Below are positions 32,301-39,981 of a stretch of DNA of 64,000 bases, one piece after another. The stretch spans positions 28,403,191 to 28,467,190 of the forward strand of contig NC_088708.1 of assembly GCF_963576615.1 (NCBI RefSeq). The letters are read 5' to 3'. How positions within the stretch are numbered: the first letter of the stretch is position 1; the number at the start of each line of letters is the position of its first letter. This DNA comes from Watersipora subatra (lineage: Eukaryota > Bryozoa > Gymnolaemata > Cheilostomatida > Watersiporidae). The notes below the pieces were generated by a model, which saw only the letters and a program-made list of their open reading frames with translations, did no database searches and was not told the origin of the DNA. Made by a program: the position numbers and the translations under genes.

Positions 32301-35119
32301 GTCGATGCTGTACAAGAAATAGTAACAATCACTTGTTATACAATTCGACTGGAGCCTCGATATAAAACGCACCAAACGACTGAAGACATCAGCAGCATTG
32401 CCAGAACATTAGTTTATCGGTATGGTCAAACCTTCATAGAACATATAGTTTATCTGTGCAGTCAAACCTCCGCAGAAAATATAGCTCATCTGTACAGTCA
32501 ACCCTCCACAGAACATGTAGTTTATCTGTGCAGTCAAACCTCCACAGAACATTTAGTTTATCTATACAGTCAAAAAGACTAGTGGGATGTGCTCACTCTA
32601 GTTGAGAGTAACAGACTAAGGAAGAAGTACACTCTTACCATGCATGCTGTTCGTTAGGTTCAGTGTGTAGGCCACGTCATCTAGAACATTCCGCTTCGTG
32701 CTGCCTAACAGCAAAGTGTTGATAGCGTCTTGTTTGCTAGAGTCAAGAAAATTGTTCTGAATAGCCCGAGTCGCTGAAGTCGTCACATCTCGATACTAAT
32801 AATATAGAAAGGTAATGTGAGAGCTGGTATATCATGCGACAATTTCGCAACTGAATGGTTGGCGAGCAACCTATGCCGGTGCTTTTGGATTCGTTACGAC
32901 TACTCCAGAGAGATACACAAGACAAAATACCAAAGAATACATAATCATAGAATAACCACTACCGCGTCCTTAAGTGACAAGCACTCATTTAGTCTAAAAG
33001 GTATCAATACACTTGGAGTTATCCTCTACTTGTCGCTTTTAGTGATATCTGATCAATACGTAATGACTATCAATAACTGACAAGCACATTCATCAGAAAA
33101 TTTTTTTTCATTTATCAGAAATTTATGACTTTGTTATAAGGCAAATGTTCGGTTATTGTAGACTGCAAACAAACAATCTATTTAGATCTCAGGTCATGAC
33201 TTTTGCCACTTTTAATGCTGTATCGACACCCATACATACACTTAACCATTGTCAACGTACCTGACCCACCCAATATCAAGCCCGTATTCCCTGGGGCAGT
33301 GAGTAAACCCAACTTTTTAGTGATTTTCGGCGGCTGAGTACTAAGAATTGCAGTCTAAGCTAATTCACTTGGAATTTCCAACTAATGATTATTAGCGCTC
33401 TAGCGCTAGTTGCGTTCTAGCGCTAGTTGCGCTCTAGCGCTAGTTGCGCTCTAGCGCTAGTTGCGCTCTAGCGCTAGTTGCGCTCTAGCGCTAGTTGCGC
33501 TCTAGCGCTAGTTGCGCTCTAGCGCTAGTTGCGCTCTAGCGCTAGTTGCGCTCTAGCGCTAGTTGCGCTCTAGCGCTAGTTGCGCTCTAGCGCTAGTTGC
33601 GCTCTAGCGCTAGTTGCGCTCTAGCGCTAGTTGCGCTCTAGCGCTAGTTGCGCTCTAGCGCTAGTTGCGCTCTAGCGCTAGTTGCGCTCTAGCGCTAGTT
33701 GCGCTCTAGCGCTAGTTGCGCTCTAGCGCTAGTTGCGCTCTAGCGCTAGTTGCGCTCTAGCGCTAGTTGCGCTCTAGCGCTAGTTGCGCTCTAGCGCTAG
33801 TTGCGCTCTAGCGCTAGTTGCGCTCTAGCGCTAGTTGCGCTCTAGCGCTAGTTGCGCTCTAGCGCTAGTTGCGCTCTAGCGCAACGAGCGATGAAGTGGA
33901 GAGGCTCACTAACCTAGTATTGGTTTTGCCTGCCACTAATGCAGTGAGTGAGAGATCTTTTTTGCATTGAAACGAATCAAAACATCGATGAGGAGCACTA
34001 TGGGGCAGGCTCGTCTAAATAATCTTCTAATATTACACATATATAAGGATGTTGAAATAGATACAGAATCAGTTGTGAAAGATTTCTGCCATGGGCAGAT
34101 TAACAGAACAAGAGCTATTGCAATAAAGAAGTAATAGCTCTTGTTCTGTGAATGTCCCTTGCAGAAATCTGTAGTGTCATGAGTTTTATATCGTTCGTTG
34201 AATAAAGAAAAAGTTTTGCCTACCATAAACCATAAGCAATATATTTATGTAGATTTTGATGCTAACAATTGATTACATTTATGCATACTTTGAGGGTTGT
34301 TGATGCTTAAAAGGTCCAGAGCTTCGGGGCGCTGCCCGTACCCCGTTGGGGGGCATACACCTGCCCCAAACCTTAAGGTGTTCATGACTAGTCGCCTAAC
34401 ATTTGCAGCCCCAACTTGCAACCAGGGAATACAGGCCTGCCCGATATTGTGTATCCTGATGTACACCAGCCAAGGCAAAGATTGCCGTAATTCTTCTTGA
34501 GAGGTATGTAATCAAAAACAGAATGTCTTACATGTACACGATCGCGCAGTCACTATGCATAGGAAATCTTAAGGCTACGATGAATGCAAAATATTAATGC
34601 AATACAAAGTTTGTTTTACTTTAAAACATGAAACAAACATAAAACAAAGTGTTCGCAAAAGTGCAACCACAGGTATGGCCACACGGCAACTCAATTGAAT
34701 TTACCCAAATTTGTCTATCTTAAACAAAGCAACTGAAATTTGTGAGAGGGCCACACTAGAAAATCAGCATCGTGCAAGGTATTTCCTGTCCTTTAGTTGT
34801 GCGATTCGTTCTGATCGTGATTGAATCAACCGTTTGCAACAAATGCATTCTCAAATAATAAGTTGTCCAATCAAACGAGAGCTGCAGTCACTCCTGGCCG
34901 TACCAAATCGAGCATGACTGAGGCCTAAGCTATGGTCAGGTTGGCCCTGAATAGTTTGCTTACCACATTCTTGCCCACTGTCATCGCTCCGGTGCCAGCA
35001 TATATCCTGCTGATATGATCGCCGTTGAGAGGCCATATTTGCTTGTAGATCTCTTCAAACCTGCTGACGAACTGCGGTTTGGAAGACAGACCGAGAGCCT
35101 CTAACTGCTTCTTTAGCAT
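13758..35119 (-). CDS. SYNJ: synaptojanin (3' 16 exons; 5' end outside window)
   Basis: Inositol-polyphosphate 5-phosphatase with an N-terminal Sac1-type domain. It dephosphorylates PI(4,5)P2 and drives clathrin uncoating and synaptic-vesicle recycling (family knowledge). Sixteen exons join with GT-AG introns and consistent phase into 963 codons plus stop: 34964-35119, 32639-32795, 32119-32307, 30234-30336, 29876-30016, 28647-28839, 27228-27386, 26656-26876, 26088-26291, 25586-25667, 24038-24212, 23774-23872, 23339-23496, 15946-16026, 15303-15468, 13758-14365. Domains in order: C-terminal part of Sac; 5-phosphatase with [20 protein letters not shown] and SDHR; an RRM-like domain; a Pro-rich tail. 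The Sac catalytic CX5R motif precedes the first exon seen here, so upstream exons must lie past the satellite array. Exon choice is by homology recall and phase; the 7.3-kb intron could hide small alternative exons. Confidence 0.93.
15180..15214. repeat. 13-bp-arm intronic hairpin
   Basis: CAATACAAAGGTC (15180-15192) and its exact complement (15202-15214) with a 9-nt loop. Lies in the last synaptojanin intron, about 90 nt past the donor of the penultimate exon. Confidence 0.75.
15303..15468 (-). CDS. SYNJ: synaptojanin exon: Pro-rich domain
   Basis: 166 nt. Encodes [20 protein letters not shown] then [10 protein letters not shown]. Acceptor CATTTACAG and donor GTCAGT; the exit phase (1) matches the terminal exon. 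Confidence 0.82.
15946..16026 (-). CDS. SYNJ: synaptojanin exon: Pro-rich domain, after a 7.3-kb intron
   Basis: 81 nt, 27 codons ([20 protein letters not shown] and following), in phase with both neighbours only if the second AG of TTTTTAGAG is the acceptor. Using the first AG (exon from 16028) hits an in-frame stop when joined directly to 23339. An unseen intermediate exon could also reconcile the phase. Confidence 0.65.
17357..18376. mobile_element. ~1.0-kb non-autonomous DNA element with ~37-bp TIRs
   Basis: The left end (17357-17393) and the complement of the right end (18340-18376) share TCACAGAAACCATGGTTAAG plus about 12 further matching positions outward, with a few mismatches. TATA at both ends hints at a TA target but does not fix the boundary. 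It carries the short ORF at 17595-17858 and no transposase motif I recognise. It sits in the 7.3-kb synaptojanin intron. Confidence 0.72.
17595..17858 (+). CDS. hypothetical 87-aa ORF inside the DNA element
   Basis: ATG in good context (GAAAATGGC). The first half is hydrophilic and acidic ([20 protein letters not shown]); the second has a hydrophobic stretch ([20 protein letters not shown]) that could be one membrane helix. No family recognised. Likely the 5' coding remnant of the parent transposon rather than a host gene. Confidence 0.3.
   Translation: MASDKDNRFFFADFKDSFDILDTYNEYFGIPTDVKNSESKGNYNDIFLTILTSLLQYLIVRIIIRFYKIVFRFNFKNNHSSLQDRSI
18604..19484. mobile_element. 881-bp TIR element flanked by TTAA
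   Basis: Terminal arms of about 130 bp (18604-18737 and 19354-19484) are reverse-complementary with few mismatches, sharing AGGTTGACTTGCAACAAAAT at the tip. Both ends carry TTAA, the target used by piggyBac-type elements. The interior has no transposase, so this is a MITE. Superfamily is inferred from TTAA only. Confidence 0.78.
20340..20396. repeat. AT-rich imperfect palindrome
   Basis: TTTACACATATGCAATGCG is followed by TATGTGTAAATACATATGCA, giving overlapping self-complementary pairs (TTTACACATA / TATGTGTAAA). Minor structure in the long synaptojanin intron. Confidence 0.5.
21100..21165 (+). repeat. possible tRNA-derived SINE head
   Basis: GTGGTAGTGTGGTTGGCCGC resembles a polymerase III A box region and GTGAACTTGAATCCTGAA, about 35 nt later, a degraded B box (GTTCGAATCC). 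The sequence cannot fold as a functional tRNA. A tRNA-derived SINE remnant is the simplest reading, unproven. Confidence 0.35.
22653..23135. mobile_element. ~480-bp inverted-repeat element, family A
   Basis: Arms of about 140 bp (22653-22794 and 22995-23135) are reverse-complementary at roughly 80-85% by eye. Shared blocks are AGATGAACTTACACA and GATTAAAATCGA...CTTGATCGCAG. A third, single-arm copy lies at 30567-30690. No coding sequence is present. Boundaries and target site are not defined. Confidence 0.7.
23339..23496 (-). CDS. SYNJ: synaptojanin exon: Pro-rich domain
   Basis: 158 nt. Encodes [20 protein letters not shown] then [14 protein letters not shown]. [16 protein letters not shown] is an SH3-ligand cluster of the kind bound by endophilin or amphiphysin (family knowledge). 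Confidence 0.85.
23774..23872 (-). CDS. SYNJ: synaptojanin exon: acidic linker
   Basis: 99 nt. Encodes [20 protein letters not shown] then a Ser/Thr run. Poorly conserved; supported by phase and good splice sites (TTGTGTAG / GTATGC). Could be alternatively spliced. Confidence 0.78.
24038..24212 (-). CDS. SYNJ: synaptojanin exon: end of RRM-like domain
   Basis: 175 nt. Encodes [20 protein letters not shown], equivalent to the RTITIALKSPDW segment of vertebrate synaptojanin, then a Ser/Asp-rich linker with NDLLGEDF. Confidence 0.85.
24828..24905 (+). repeat. dispersed repeat, family B, copy 1
   Basis: AATTTCATATCGTCTACTGA through GGGTAGACTGCAA matches 29497-29565 with scattered differences. 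Lies in a synaptojanin intron. Confidence 0.65.
25435..25540 (+). repeat. dispersed repeat, family B, partial copy 2
   Basis: TGCAAGGTATTAGAGGAT... through CTAACATTGAAA...TTTGCAATTT matches the second half of the copy at 29557-29660. A 97-codon plus-strand frame across it (25306-25599) is not supported as a gene. Confidence 0.6.
25586..25667 (-). CDS. SYNJ: synaptojanin exon: RRM-like domain
   Basis: 82 nt. Encodes [20 protein letters not shown] then ERFNNFQ, aligning with the RRM-like beta strands. Acceptor TTTCTCAG, donor GTGAAT. Confidence 0.88.
26088..26291 (-). CDS. SYNJ: synaptojanin exon: end of 5-phosphatase, start of RRM-like domain
   Basis: 204 nt. Opens [11 protein letters not shown], completing SDHRPV, then [14 protein letters not shown] and [16 protein letters not shown], the first half of the RRM-like (DUF1866) domain of synaptojanins. 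Confidence 0.9.
26656..26876 (-). CDS. SYNJ: synaptojanin exon: PSWTDR and SDH motifs
   Basis: 221 nt. Encodes [31 protein letters not shown] and AELKTSDH. (P)xWTDR and SDHRPV are the last two 5-phosphatase signatures; the His is catalytic (family knowledge). Confidence 0.93.
27228..27386 (-). CDS. SYNJ: synaptojanin exon: GDFNYR catalytic motif
   Basis: 53 codons in phase 0, beginning [20 protein letters not shown]. The Asp and Asn of GDFNYR are catalytic (family knowledge). Its 5' end and acceptor form the first unit of the tandem array at 27357-27737. Confidence 0.93.
27357..27737. repeat. minisatellite built from an exon/acceptor junction
   Basis: About six copies of a 61-65-bp unit. 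The first unit contains the acceptor and first ~26 nt of the GDFNYR exon (exon begins at 27386). Later copies repeat CATATGGCTCTTGAGAGTCA plus CCCCC, then the ATAGCAAACTATAGC block of intron sequence. Copy 2 keeps CAG at the acceptor position; later copies have AAG instead. Confidence 0.88.
27874..28559 (+). mobile_element. pogo/Tigger-like remnant with TIRs and TA duplication
   Basis: Ends share GTACCTTGAGATA in inverted orientation, next to TA on both sides (27872-27873 and 28560-28561), as for Tc1/mariner-superfamily elements. Inside, near 28130-28230, a frameshifted frame reads [11 protein letters not shown] then [20 protein letters not shown], resembling the start of the CENP-B-type helix-turn-helix of Tigger/pogo transposases. 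The rest of the transposase is missing. Confidence 0.72.
28647..28839 (-). CDS. SYNJ: synaptojanin exon: 5-phosphatase core
   Basis: 193 nt. Encodes [31 protein letters not shown] and [19 protein letters not shown] and the H-F-AGQ motif are conserved active-site surroundings. Confidence 0.93.
28949..29478. mobile_element. 530-bp Tc1-like MITE
   Basis: Left end CAGCCGTATGCAAAATTAAC and the complement of the right end (GAGCTGTGTGAAATAAACTG) open roughly 70-bp imperfect TIRs, also sharing CTCATTTACA and TTGTTACT. Flanking TA on both sides (28947-28948 and 29479-29480). The interior is largely the ATATATGAC microsatellite; there is no ORF. Confidence 0.75.
29190..29411. repeat. (CATATATGA)-type microsatellite
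   Basis: About 220 bp of catatatgac/atatatagt permutations, highly self-complementary. It forms the core of the Tc1-like MITE. Confidence 0.9.
29497..29660 (+). repeat. dispersed repeat, family B, copy 3
   Basis: Longest copy of the family seen at 24828 and 25435. It begins just past the right end of the Tc1-like MITE. Confidence 0.6.
29876..30016 (-). CDS. SYNJ: synaptojanin exon: 5-phosphatase
   Basis: 141 nt. Encodes [19 protein letters not shown] then [19 protein letters not shown] and RPHLAPVIR, closely matching synaptojanin. Acceptor CTTTCTTCAG, donor GTATGT. Confidence 0.92.
30234..30336 (-). CDS. SYNJ: synaptojanin exon: 5-phosphatase
   Basis: 103 nt. Encodes [20 protein letters not shown] then [16 protein letters not shown](I/M)V(D/E)LNA is diagnostic; the Glu pair contributes to metal binding in this fold (family knowledge). 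Confidence 0.9.
30567..30690 (+). repeat. single-arm copy of inverted-repeat family A
   Basis: GTGATCTGACTGCCAGG...TTAGATTAAAATCGACAAA matches both arms of the element at 22653-23135. Located in the intron between exons 30234 and 32119. Confidence 0.65.
30907..30943 (-). pseudogene. duplicated fragment of a synaptojanin exon
   Basis: 37 nt identical, bar one base, to 32157-32193, the part of the 5-phosphatase exon encoding [13 protein letters not shown]. Read on the minus strand it gives [13 protein letters not shown]. It lies in the next intron, preceded by TATTTAG and without the rest of the exon. Confidence 0.85.
31061..31117. repeat. 26-bp-arm hairpin
   Basis: 31061-31086 and 31092-31117 are complementary at 24 of 26 positions with a 5-nt loop. 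The arm contains CGCGTTGCATTT. Confidence 0.88.
31270..31412. repeat. degenerate ~18-bp tandem motif, probable transposon end
   Basis: Several spaced versions of GTGGCGTTCAAATAGAGG (at about 31301, 31354, 31370 and 31386) lead into TTTTACGGTA. From memory, such ends recur in marine invertebrate genomes as DNA-transposon termini; I cannot verify that here. Confidence 0.45.
32119..32307 (-). CDS. SYNJ: synaptojanin exon: start of 5-phosphatase domain
   Basis: 189 nt. Encodes [15 protein letters not shown] then [25 protein letters not shown] is the first signature of the 5-phosphatase fold. A 37-nt segment (32157-32193) is duplicated in the next downstream intron at 30907-30943. Confidence 0.92.
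32404..32576. repeat. ~40-bp minisatellite
   Basis: Four to five copies of a unit resembling CAGTCAAACCTCCACAGAAC followed by ATATAGTTTATCTGTG. Lies in the 331-bp intron between exons 32119-32307 and 32639-32795 and makes up about half of it. Confidence 0.85.
32639..32795 (-). CDS. SYNJ: synaptojanin exon: Sac to linker
   Basis: 157 nt, starting in phase 0 and ending with one extra base. Contains [20 protein letters not shown] and LLLGST, the conserved end of the Sac module, then a diverged linker. Acceptor ATTATTAG, donor GTAAGA. Confidence 0.9.
33395..33882. repeat. 17-bp GC-rich minisatellite, ~29 copies
   Basis: GCGCTCTAGCGCTAGTT repeated about 28.7 times. The only variant noticed is one T for C in the second unit (gcgttc). 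Each unit contains the palindrome CTAGCGCTAG. Far more GC-rich than its surroundings; it abuts the hAT remnant. Confidence 0.96.
33902..34134 (+). pseudogene. hAT transposase C-terminal dimerisation domain, frameshifted
   Basis: Plus-strand reading gives [20 protein letters not shown], then after a one-base shift in the T-run at 33958-33963, [33 protein letters not shown] and a TAA at 34132-34134. LPATNA-SERSFSALKRIKT-LRSTM-Q-RLN-L is the hallmark of the hAT family dimerisation region (family knowledge). The upstream catalytic part is absent, replaced by the 17-bp repeat. Dead fragment in a synaptojanin intron, antisense to the gene. Confidence 0.85.
34080..34172. repeat. inverted duplication of the hAT tail
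   Basis: The core arms 34103-34119 and 34133-34149 (ACAGAACAAGAGCTATT) are perfectly complementary with a 13-nt loop. Outward, GATTTCTGC and about 10 more bases are mirrored with small indels, giving an imperfect stem of about 40 bp. Confidence 0.82.
34135..34963. other. intron sequence, no feature beyond the hAT flank
   Basis: Remaining synaptojanin intron. Overlapping frames at 34245-34500 on both strands are mutual shadows in a locally GC-richer patch and match nothing I know. Confidence 0.5.
34964..35119 (-). CDS. SYNJ: synaptojanin exon: end of Sac domain
   Basis: 52 codons, phase 0 at both ends, acceptor TTTGTAG and donor GTAAGC. Encodes [15 protein letters not shown]... through [17 protein letters not shown], matching the stretch just after the Sac CX5R loop in synaptojanins. 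The opening ATG is internal (after an acceptor), not a start. Confidence 0.9.
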
Positions 35120-35576
35120 CTACAAATCAACTTAGTAAATAGATTTTCATAGTTCATAGGCTTATCCAAAAAGTACAGTGCACCCAGGGTACACGATGTA
35201 CCTGCTTTATGTTTTTTTCGCCTTACAATGTGGAACACGATGTTGTTTTTCGTCCCATCTATGTGCTATTTTTTTGCCACACGATGTCACCATCAATAAA
35301 AATGTCTCTCGAAAGTCAAAACTGGCAGTCGGTGTGCTGCATAGTTGGAATAACAAAAATGCTGATATGCTATTTGCTAAAATCTCTCTCGCAACGCCTG
35401 AAAGAGATACGAGGCTCACTCTCTCTCTCTCAATTCAGCATTATGTGTTATAAGTTATAGTGAAAATGAAACCAGAAACAGGTAATAAAGATTAAGATGA
35501 TGACAAGATTTTAGTAAAATACATGCTAAAACTTAGCTTTAGGTGTGTGTTTAGTAAGCTAAATTCATTCAAGTTA
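35120..35576. other. unique sequence between Sac exon and satellite
   Basis: About 450 bp of intron-like sequence with a short (CT)n run near 35,417-35,430. No exon of synaptojanin is recognisable, so the preceding exon must lie elsewhere. Confidence 0.6.
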
Positions 35577-37552
35577 AATTCAACATTCATGTTATACAGC
35601 TGTACCAAAGGTAATAACTAACTCCCTAAGGTATGTACTGCACGTAGTACATTGTAATGTTAAGTTTATGTTATACAGCTGTACCAAAGGTAATAAATAA
35701 CTCCCTAAGGTATGTACTGCACGTAGTACATTGTAATGCTAAGTTTATGTTATACAGCTGTACCAAAGGTAATAACTAACTCCCTACGGTATGTACTGCA
35801 CGTAGTACATTGTAATGTTAAGTTTATGTTATACAGCTGTACCAAAGGTAATAACTAACTCCCTAAGGTATGTACTGCACGTAGTACATTGTAATGTTAA
35901 GTTTATGTTATACGGCTGTACCAAAGGTAATAAATAACTCCCTAAGGTATGTACTGCACGTAGTACATTGTAATGCTAAGTTTATGTTATACAGCTGTAC
36001 CAAAGGTAATAACTAACTCCCTAAGGTATGTACTGCACGTAGTACATTGTAATGCTAAGTTTATGTTATACGGCTGTACCAAAGGTAATAACTAACTCCC
36101 TAAGGTATGTACTGCACGTAGTACATTGTAATGCTAAGTTTATGTTATACAGCTGTACCAAAGGTAATAAATAACTCCCTAAGGTATGTACTGCACGTAG
36201 TACATTGTAATGCTAAGTTTATGTTATACGGCTGTACCAAAGGTAATAAATAACTCCCTAAGGTATGTACTGCACGTAGTACATTGTAATGTTAAGTTTA
36301 TGTTATACAGCTGTACCAAAGGTAATAAATAACTCCCTAAGGTATGTACTGCATGTAGTACATTGTAATGTTAAGTTTATGTTATACAGCTGTACCAAAG
36401 GTAATAACTAACTCCCTAAGGTATGTACTGCACGTAGTACATTGTAATGCTAAGTTCATGTTATACAGCTGTACCAAAGGTAATAACTAACTCCCTAAGG
36501 TATGTACTGCATGTAGTACATTGTAATGTTAAGTTTATGTTATACAGCTGTACCAAAGGTAATAACTAACTCCCTAAGGTATGTACTGCACGTAGTACAT
36601 TGTAATGCTAAGTTTATGTTATACAGCTGTACCAAAGGTAATAAATAACTCCCTAAGGTATGTACTGCACGTAGTACATTGTAATGTTAAGTTTATGTTA
36701 TACGGCTGTACCAAAGGTGATAAATAACTCCCTAAGGTATGTACTGCACGTAGTACATTGTAATGCTAAGTTTATGTTATACAGCTGTACCAAAGGTAAT
36801 AAATAACTCCCTAAGGTATGTACTGCACGTAGTACATTGTAATGCTAAGTTTATGTTATACAGCTGTACCAAAGGTAATAACTAACTCCCTAAGGTATGT
36901 ACTGCACGTAGTACATTGTAATGTTAAGTTTAAGTTATACGGCTGTACCAAAGGTAATAACTAACTCCCTAAGGTATGTACTGCACGTAGTACATTGTAA
37001 TGTTAAGTTTATGTTATACGGCTGTACCAAAGGTAATAACTAACTCCCTAAGGTATGTACTGCACGTAGTACATTGTAATGTTAAGTTTATGTTATACAG
37101 CTGTACCAAAGGTAATAACTAACTCCCTAAGGTATGTACTGCACGTAGTACATTGTAATGTTAAGTTTATGTTATACAGCTGTACCAAAGGTAATAACTA
37201 ACTCCCTAAGGTATGTACTGCATGTAGTACATTGTAATGTTAAGTTTATGTTATACAGCTGTACCAAAGGTAATAACTAACTCCCTAAGGTATGTACTGC
37301 ACGTAGTACATTGTAATGCTAAGTTTATGTTATACATCTGTACCAAAGGTAATAACTAACTCCCTAAGGTATGTACTGCATGTAGTACATTGTAATGTTA
37401 AGTTTATGTTATACAGCTGTACCAAAGGTAATAACTAACTCCCTAAGGTATGTACTGCACGTAGTACATTGTAATGTTAAGTTTATGTTATACAGCTGTA
37501 CCAAAGGTAATAACTAACTCCCTAAGGTATGTACTGCATGTAGTACATTGTA

Positions 37553-39981
37553 ATGTTAAGTTTATGTTATACAGCTGTACCAAAGGTAATAACTAACTCC
37601 CTAAGGTATGTACTGCACGTAGTACATTGTAATGTTAAGTTTATGTTATACAGCTGTACCAAAGGTAATAACTCCCTAAGGTATGTACTGCACGTAGTAC
37701 ATTGTAATGTTAAGTTTATGTTATACGGCTGTACCAAAGGTAATAAATAACTCCCTAAGGTATGTACTGCACGTAGTACATTGTAATGTTAAGTTTATGG
37801 TATACAGCTGTACCAAAGGTAATAACTCCCTAAGGTATGTACTGCACGTAGTACATTGTAATGTTAAGTTTATGGTATACAGCTGTACCAAAGGTAATAA
37901 CTCCCTAAGGTATGTACTGCACGTAGTACATTGTAATGCTAAGTTTATGTTATACAGCTGTACCAAAGGTAATAACTAACTCCCTAAGGTATGTACTGCA
38001 CGTAGTACAATGTAATGCTAAGTTTATGTTATACAGCTGTACCAAAGGTAATAACTAACTCCCTAAGGTATGTACTGCACGTAGTACATTGTAATGCTAA
38101 GTTTATGTTATACAGCTGTACCAAAGGTAATAACTAACTCCCTAAGGTATGTACTGCACGTAGTACATTGTAATGCTAAGTTTATGTTATACAGCTGTAC
38201 CAAAGGTAATAAATAACTCCCTAAGGTATGTACTGCACGTAGTACATTGTAATGCTAAGTTTATGTTATACAGCTGTACCAAAGGTAATAAATAACTCCC
38301 TAAGGTATGTACTGCACGTAGTACATTGTAATGCTAAGTTTATGTTATACAGCTGTACCAAAGGTAATAAATAACTCCCTAAGGTATGTACTGCACGTAG
38401 TACATTGTAATGTTAAGTTTATGTTATACAGCTGTACCAAAGGTAATAACTAACTCCCTAAGGTATGTACTGCACGTAGTACATTGTAATGCTAAGTTTA
38501 TGTTATACAGCTGTACCAAAGGTAATAACTAACTCCCTAAGGTATGTACTGCACGTAGTACATTGTAATGCTAAGTTTATGTTATACAGCTGTACCAAAG
38601 GTAATAACTAACTCCCTAAGGTATGTACTGCACGTAGTACATTGTAATGCTAAGTTTATGTTATACAGCTGTACCAAAGGTAATAAATAACTCCCTAAGG
38701 TATGTACTGCACGTAGTACATTGTAATGCTAAGTTTATGTTATACAGCTGTACCAAAGGTAATAACTAACTCCCTAAGGTATGTACTGCACGTAGTACAT
38801 TGTAATGCTAAGTTTATGTTATACAGCTGTACCAAAGGTAATAAATAACTCCCTAAGGTATGTACTGCACGTAGTACATTGTAATGCTAAGTTTATGTTA
38901 TACGGCTGTACAAAAGGTAATAACTAACTCCCTAAGGTATGTACTGCATGTAGTACACTGTAATGTTAAGTTTATGTTATACGGCTGTACCAAAGGTAAT
39001 AAATAACTCCCTAAGGTATGTACTGCACGTAGTACATTGTAATGTTAAGTTTATGTTATACGGCTGTACCAAAGGTAATAACTCCCTAAGGTATGTACTG
39101 CACGTAGTACATTGTAATATTAAGTTTATGTTATACGGCTGTACCAAAGGTAATAACTAACTCCCTAAGGTATGTACTGCACGTAGTACATTGTAATGTT
39201 AAGTTTATGTTATACAGCTGTACCAAAGGTAATAACTAACTCCCTACGGTATGTACTGCACGTAGTACATTGTAATGTTAAGTTTATGTTATACAGCTGT
39301 ACCAAAGGTAATAACTAACTGCCTAAGGTATGTACTGCACGTAGTACATTGTAATGTTAAGTTTATGTTATACAGCTGTACCAAAGGTAATAACTAACTC
39401 CCTAAGGTATGTACTGCACGTAGTACATTGTAATGCTAAGTTTATGTTATACAGCTGTACCAAAGGTAATAACTAACTCCCTAAGGTATGTACTGCATGT
39501 AGTACATTGTAATGTTAAGTTTATGTTATACAGCTGTACCAAAGGTAATAACTAACTCCCTAAGGTATGTACTGCACGTAGTACATTGTAATGCTAAGTT
39601 TATGTTATACAGCTGTACCAAAGGTAATAAATAACTCCCTAAGGTATGTACTGCACGTAGTACATTGTAATGCTAAGTTTATGTTATACAGCTGTACCAA
39701 AGGTAATAACTAACTCCCTAAGGTATGTACTGCACGTAGTACATTGTAATGCTAAGTTTATGTTATACAGCTGTACCAAAGGTAATAACTAACTCCCTAA
39801 GGTATGTACTGCACGTAGTACATTGTAATGTTAAGTTTATGTTATACAGCTGTACCAAAGGTAATAAATAACTCCCTAAGGTATGTACTGCACGTAGTAC
39901 ATTGTAATGCTAAGTTTATGTTATACATCTGTACCAAAGGTAATAACTCCCTAAGGTATGTACTGCACGTAGTACATTGTA
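37553..39981. repeat. higher-order satellite block, copy 1 (2,429 bp, ~31 monomers)
   Basis: Begins a pattern of variants that recurs from 39982. Markers: TACAATG at 38010, ACTGCC at 39321 and AATATTAAG near 39117. It has three consecutive 75-bp units around 37,740-37,960, where later copies have four, which explains why downstream offsets change from 2,429 to 2,504. Confidence 0.85.

Noticed and set aside
34245..34500. Overlapping Pro/Cys-rich ORFs on both strands
   Set aside because: Each is the complement of the other. No homology or splice support inside the intron.
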